Of a stretch of DNA of 64,000 nucleotides, positions 59,326 to 64,000 are shown piece by piece. The notes under the pieces are model-generated. The model was given only the letters and a program-made list of their open reading frames with translations. It was not told the DNA's origin and did not search any database. A program made the position numbers and the translations under genes. Position 1 is the first letter of the stretch. Every line of letters starts with the position of its first letter. The stretch is from Clitoria ternatea (lineage: Eukaryota; Streptophyta; Magnoliopsida; Fabales; Fabaceae). Where the stretch lies: positions 35,168,501-35,232,500 of the forward strand of contig CM075674.1 in NCBI GenBank assembly GCA_037962975.1. The letters run 5' to 3'.

Positions 59326-61470
59326 TATCTCCAAACTCTAATCTTTAATTCCTCCATTTTCATGAATTTTAAGGTATGGTTAAGGCTAGTTTCTTGGTTG
59401 TGGGTATCACTCAGAGCTGTTGGGTTTCTCTTCTCCTTTATTTTTGGTAAGAAATTCGATACCCATAGGTCGACTTGGCTCCGTTTGGTGAAATTCGGGT
59501 ACTAATTGAATTAATTATAATTTAGGAACCATTTCAGAGGCGTTTTAAGTAACGGGCAGCGTTGAGGTTTGATCGAGATCGAGTTTTGGAGTCAACGACT
59601 TAAGTTGGTAAGTCGTTAATTGAAGAAATAATTGTAAATGAGTTGTTATAGGCTTCAGAATGTGATTTTAATGGAGTGTGGGTTACTAAAAGTTAAATAT
59701 TTATATTTTAGGAATTTTTAATTTACCCGTTGGTGATCGGAGAGTATTTGGAAACGTGTATCAAACCCTTTGACGTGTTTTGGTGAGTTATGAATTACCA
59801 ATTAATTATGGATTAATGGATTGTGGCGTCAAATTGTAATGTTAATAGCTTATGAGTTATTAAAATGAATATTTAATGGTTTATAGGAATTATAGGAGCT
59901 TGTGTTTAGCGACCACATAGCGTTTGATAGCTCGGGGAGCTTCTGGGATTTCTTATTCTAGGTAGGGGAGCTTTTACATTTTAAATGTATAGTTTATGGA
60001 TGAGTTAGGGGTATATTAATCTATTGTGAATGATATGTTGGTGAAAAATGATGATTTAGTTGTTAAATTATGAGATGTTAGCAATATACCCCATTTATAT
60101 GATTATAGAGAATCTTTAATGATCGTGGTAGTATCTGTCCATAATATATTTATTAAACTGCATGAGATGCTGTTAGAGATTAAATTTCTAATTATGTGTA
60201 CATGAGATGTATGTGAGTAGTTGTTATGATACATTACATGAGATGTGATAGTCTAATGTTGATGAATAGCATAAGATGTGTTAAATTAATCGAGTAGATG
60301 ATTACCATGCATGAGATGTAGTAGGCTACTTGATTTGATGATGTGAATTATTGCATGAGATGCAAACTGAATAATGTGATATAGCGTGAGACACTTGATG
60401 ATGATATATTCATATAAAATGAAATAAAATGCTATGCTAACTGTGGTTTCGAGGATTCCACAAAAAGACATTGAGTGGGACTCAAGGCAAGCCTATTGAG
60501 TGGAACTCAGGGCTGCCTGTAACATTGCCGTTGTCACTGAGAGTGATTGTATTACGTGAGAGGACAAACGGTATGGTACCAGTAAAACGGCTGGATCAGT
60601 TGAGAGCTGAATATATGGCTGAGAGCCAGTGTTGCAACACTAAAATTAATTATGTATAATTGGATCCAATTGAATGAGAAATGTATATGCATGTGTATGT
60701 TATCGAGAATAGTATGAATGTATAGCCTTGTGATGAGGTATTGTTATTATCCGAATGATAGTTATATGAATCTTGATGAGAATATGAGATGTGAGTAAAT
60801 TATGTTGAGTGACAGTATGTATTGTTATTCGATTGTATAACATATTATGTGTTAGAGAATTGGATGACTGATCCAGTTCAGTAACTGTCATTTAACATGT
60901 ATTTTGCTCATCCCTATTGTGTGGCTATATTTCAATGGACTTAGGCCAGGATGGTGATTAGTGAAAGGTCACCATGCTTGAGTGAGGAGCATCTGTATAT
61001 GTATATATATTGTACAGGCTTGTATATAGTAGTTTGGTGGTAGCCTTGGTCGGCTCTTGTATATATTATTTTGATAGTTGATGTATAGAATTGTTAGTGG
61101 ATTTAGGTAGTTGACGGCTTCAACTGGAAGCCTAGATTTATTTTGGATGTGTATAGATGATGTGATGAATGATGAGGATATAATGATGATATATGTGTTG
61201 ATGATGTTTGGTTGTGGTGACCATGGATGGTCCCACCATATATATACATATGTGATGCTTTGATATGACCAAGAACTACAATTAAGTAATATTGTTTGTT
61301 GAATAGTATGGATAGATCCATGTGTTATGTTGCATTGCATATGATGACTAGGAAACTGTTGCATTGCATAAATGGGCAGGAATTGTTCTTGTGTGTAGTT
61401 GAATTAGAAGGGGTGTGATGATCGAGATGAATTATGCATTTGAAGGTTGATGTAATGACGATAATGTTGT
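59326..61470 (+). mobile_element. LTR-like sequence, right part, after the CACTA
   Basis: This continues 30546-31029 once the CACTA and one TAT are removed. It has no long open frame and no host-gene features, and the style (short G- and T-rich plus-strand words, no coding bias) fits the body of a long LTR. I could not find a second copy in the window, so its nature and right edge are inferred. Confidence 0.35.
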
Positions 61471-62646
61471 TGTATGGTTCCGAAACCCTGCTTTGAAACT
61501 GAAATTAATTCATGAAAAATTTATTTGGGTTTTAGACACTTTGTTTTAAATGTTAGGATGTTTTAGAATTTATATTTAATCAAAATTTATGTACAATATA
61601 TAATAGTAAAATTAAAAATTTTAGAATAAATTTTTTACATTTTTGGGATTTAAATTGATCGTTTAAAAATCCCAATAAATGATAAAACAATAAAATAATA
61701 GAACAATATAAATAATTGAAGTAATTAAAAGAAATATATGAAATTATTTGATTAAATATCACATTTTAAAAGTGATATTAAGAATAAGAACAGTAATAAC
61801 ATAAAACAATTAAAGAATGAAATAAATAAAAATAAAATAAAACAGGGGAATCAGGGGGACTTTTACACCGAATGCATAACCGTTGTAAAAAAAGAAACAA
61901 TAGATGTTAAAAGTATTTTCTGACAACACCTATTTTTTTTTTAATTTTTAACTTCTTCAACCTCAAAACCTAATGACCTCTAAACACCACCAAAATTTGA
62001 AGACACCTTCTATATTTAACAACTAACTAATTTATTTGATTTGGTCATTAATTCGGTATTAGAATTTAGAAAAATTATAATTCAAAATTAATTCATAATA
62101 AATTCGGTAATTAATAAAATCTAATTCACACCTTATTAATAAAAACATTTTATTTATTTAATATATATTTATAAAATATATTTTTGAAATAATTTATTAT
62201 CTAATTTAATAATTTATTATTTTTTATTTTTTAATTATTGAAAATAATTTTAATTCATTAATTAAAATATTTTTAAATTATTGATTAATATTATTTAAAT
62301 AAAATATTTAATAATCAACTAATTTATTCAATTTAATCATCAATTCAATATTACAATTAGAAAAATTATAATTTAAAATTAAATCATAATATTATAATCA
62401 AATTGTTTAATTTTATATTTTTTAATTGTGTTAACATATATAATGATTTAATTTCTAATGGATATAAATTTCTTCTTAAATAGTATATTATATAATTAAT
62501 TGAATCCCTATTTAAGTATGACTTTTTAAATTATGGTAACATATATTATAATCAAATTGTTTACTTTTATATTTTTCTTAATGGTGGTAACATATATTAG
62601 GATTTGATTCATGATAGAATGTGTAAATAGATATTAGATTATGATT
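61471..62646. repeat. AT-rich DNA with diverged direct repeats
   Basis: About 62028-62105 and 62316-62395 are copies of one ~80-bp segment (CAACTAATTTATTYRATTT, then AGAAAAATTATAATTYAAAA). About 62395-62455 and 62545-62610 are copies of another (ATCAAATTGTTTAMTTTTAT, then GTAACATATAT). No gene is seen. Confidence 0.55.
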
Positions 62647-62832
62647 GTAACATCTTGGTTAAGCTATAATGGGCAAATAAATTAGAATGGTTAATTAAAT
62701 AGCAATGGGGAAATTACTTAAATGCCCTTTTCACTTAACAATTGCAAAGTAACAAGTTCTTTTCTTTCTCACGCATACTGCAGCAGAGGAAATTGTAAAT
62801 TGAAGCTCTCTTCCTCACTTTCTCGGTCACGT
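62647..62832 (+). mobile_element. LTR-like fragment related to 30546-30850
   Basis: It starts TGTAACATCTTGGTTAAG, then GGGCAAATAAATTA, GTTAATTAAA, ACGCATACTGCAGCAGAGGA and TCACG, in the same order as at 30546. It is cut off by a different TGTAACATCCC start at 62833. Confidence 0.45.
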
Positions 62833-64000
62833 GTAACATCCCAAAAATTTCATTCTCATGTATAATCATTTTGATTTAGACCATCAATGATATTATCCAT
62901 TTTATCTCAACTTTCTACATAAATTTTGGTTGGGACAACATCTTCAATTTAACCTTTTATCATTGTAAATAATTTTAACTTTATACCTTAGACAAAAGTT
63001 AACCAAATAACTTATTACCTATTTCCTTAGTTATTAATTTTTTTGCCTTTTCCATTTACTCCCATCAAATTACCACATACTCCACTCAAAATGTGTCATC
63101 TTGTACACATTTTAATTCATAGTTAGATTCCAAATTTAAAAATATGGTAAACTAAAAAGTTGTTCCTCTTCTTCTTAGCTTTCCAACAAGACCAAATTTA
63201 TTAAAATCTATTAAGATTTGAGAGAGATAAGCCCAAAATACTGAAACTGTTTCAGAATTGGTATTTTACTTCAATCATATCATCTTGTACATATTTTAAT
63301 GTCTAGTTAGATTCCGAATTTGAAAAAGTTGTTAACTACAAAGTTATTCCTCTTTGTCTTATCTTTCCAACAAGACCAAATTAATTAAAATCTATTAAGA
63401 TATGAGAGAGATATGTCCAAAATACCAAAACTGTGTCAGAATTGATATTTACTTCGATCATACAAGCTATATTATGTGGGCTGCGGGAATCGTCAACAAT
63501 GCAGCCTATTTTTCTCACTTAAAACCTCTATTATCACCACACATAATGCACATAACATCCCACTACAATCCCATTATGAAAAGCTTGTCCCCCACTTGTC
63601 ATTTGCATGATTAAATCAACACTACATCTTGTTCTCAAGTCTGAAATCTTATAACAAGCTAAGTTAGTGAAGACATAACTCTTATTTTCTTTCATTTTCT
63701 CCATCAAAGTCACTCTTGATATAAAACTAGGATAATAAAAGAACACTTTCAACCACTCTAGGATCCTCCATTAAGGTAAGAGGGGATAGGGTTGTGAATA
63801 AATATGGAATGAGTAGAATTGTATTCTGTCGTAGGATTTTCAGATTTACTTTCGTAACTTGTTACTTAATTTTGAAGCTGAAAATGTGTGAATTTGACTT
63901 TTACTTCTTTATCAAAGTTGTAGATCTTTTTGTTTTATGAATTTGGAGACTTGAACTAACTGATTTGAATATGTATAGCATGAGTTATGGTTAAAATACT
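62833..64000 (+). mobile_element. Second LTR-like sequence running off the window
   Basis: It starts TGTAACATCCCAAAAATTTC directly after CACG of the preceding fragment, so it may have inserted there. It contains the 184-bp tandem duplication below and no coding region. The right end is outside the window. Confidence 0.35.
63097..63462 (+). repeat. Tandem duplication of a 184-bp unit
   Basis: Copy 1 is 63097-63280 and copy 2 is 63281-63462. Both start CATCTTGTACAYATTTTAAT and hold CTTTCCAACAAGACCAAATT, then AAAATCTATTAAGAT and GAGAGAGATA. Divergence is roughly 15 percent by eye. Confidence 0.85.

Noticed and set aside
60471..60659. Short frame with repeated GTQGKPIEWNSG-like words
   Set aside because: It is short, lies in LTR-like DNA and comes from a local repeat (TTGAGTGGGACTCAAGGC, then TTGAGTGGAACTCAGGGC).
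61003..61364. Minus-strand frames of 131 and 72 codons
   Set aside because: They overlap in different frames in repeat-like DNA with no domain; chance open frames are likely.

Overview
The window is nuclear DNA of a eudicot plant. The genes are interrupted by spliceosomal introns with GT-AG ends, one gene is a plant-type RING protein, two others are U-box/ARM (PUB-type) genes, and most of the rest is nested plant transposable elements. An Ogre-type Ty3/gypsy element with a tRNA-Arg primer site makes a legume plausible, but this is inference; Ogre elements also occur outside legumes.

Layout. 1-1.1 kb: AT-rich upstream DNA. 1.1-7.6 kb (+): a complete RING-finger gene with one non-coding and seven coding exons, predicted 845 aa. 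8.6-11.4 kb (-): a decayed coiled-coil gene. 11.77-13.57 kb (+): U-box/ARM gene copy A. 14.2-19.65 kb: a very degraded Ty1/copia element (+), carrying one LTR of another family on the minus strand (14.4-15.6 kb) and a solo LTR of the same family on the plus strand (17.3-19.4 kb, 5-bp target duplication AGATT). 20.5-27.9 kb: an LTR-like sequence split by a nearly complete but mutated Ty1/copia element (20979-27386, minus strand). 27.9-29.9 kb: a second copy of the coiled-coil fragment plus U-box/ARM gene copy B, so the segment around 11.2-13.6 kb was duplicated in direct orientation.

30.5-61.5 kb is a three-layer nest. An LTR-like sequence (TGTAACATCC... start) is split by a 28.3-kb CACTA DNA transposon (31030-59325, 3-bp target duplication TAT, matching terminal inverted repeats, subterminal palindromes). 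The CACTA carries a TNP2-type transposase gene and a multi-exon gene that joins a plant Transposase_24-like region to a ULP1-type cysteine protease. Its 5' subterminal array is split by an 18.6-kb Ogre/Tat Ty3/gypsy retrotransposon (40202-58839, 3.58-kb LTRs, 5-bp target duplication ACGGT). The Ogre has ORF1, gag-protease with a G-patch, a 170-nt intron, RT-RNase H-integrase and a 3' UTR minisatellite. 61.5-64 kb: AT-rich DNA with direct repeats and two more LTR-like starts.

The main cross-element observation is that the in-frame stop codons in the copia, CACTA and Ogre coding regions (15 counted) are all one C-to-T or G-to-A change from a Gln, Arg or Trp codon. Most LTR-LTR differences of the Ogre are also transitions. 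This fits decay by deamination of methylated cytosine. The host genes with open reading frames are the RING gene and the two U-box/ARM paralogues. I found no prokaryotic-type systems, CRISPR arrays or RNA genes.
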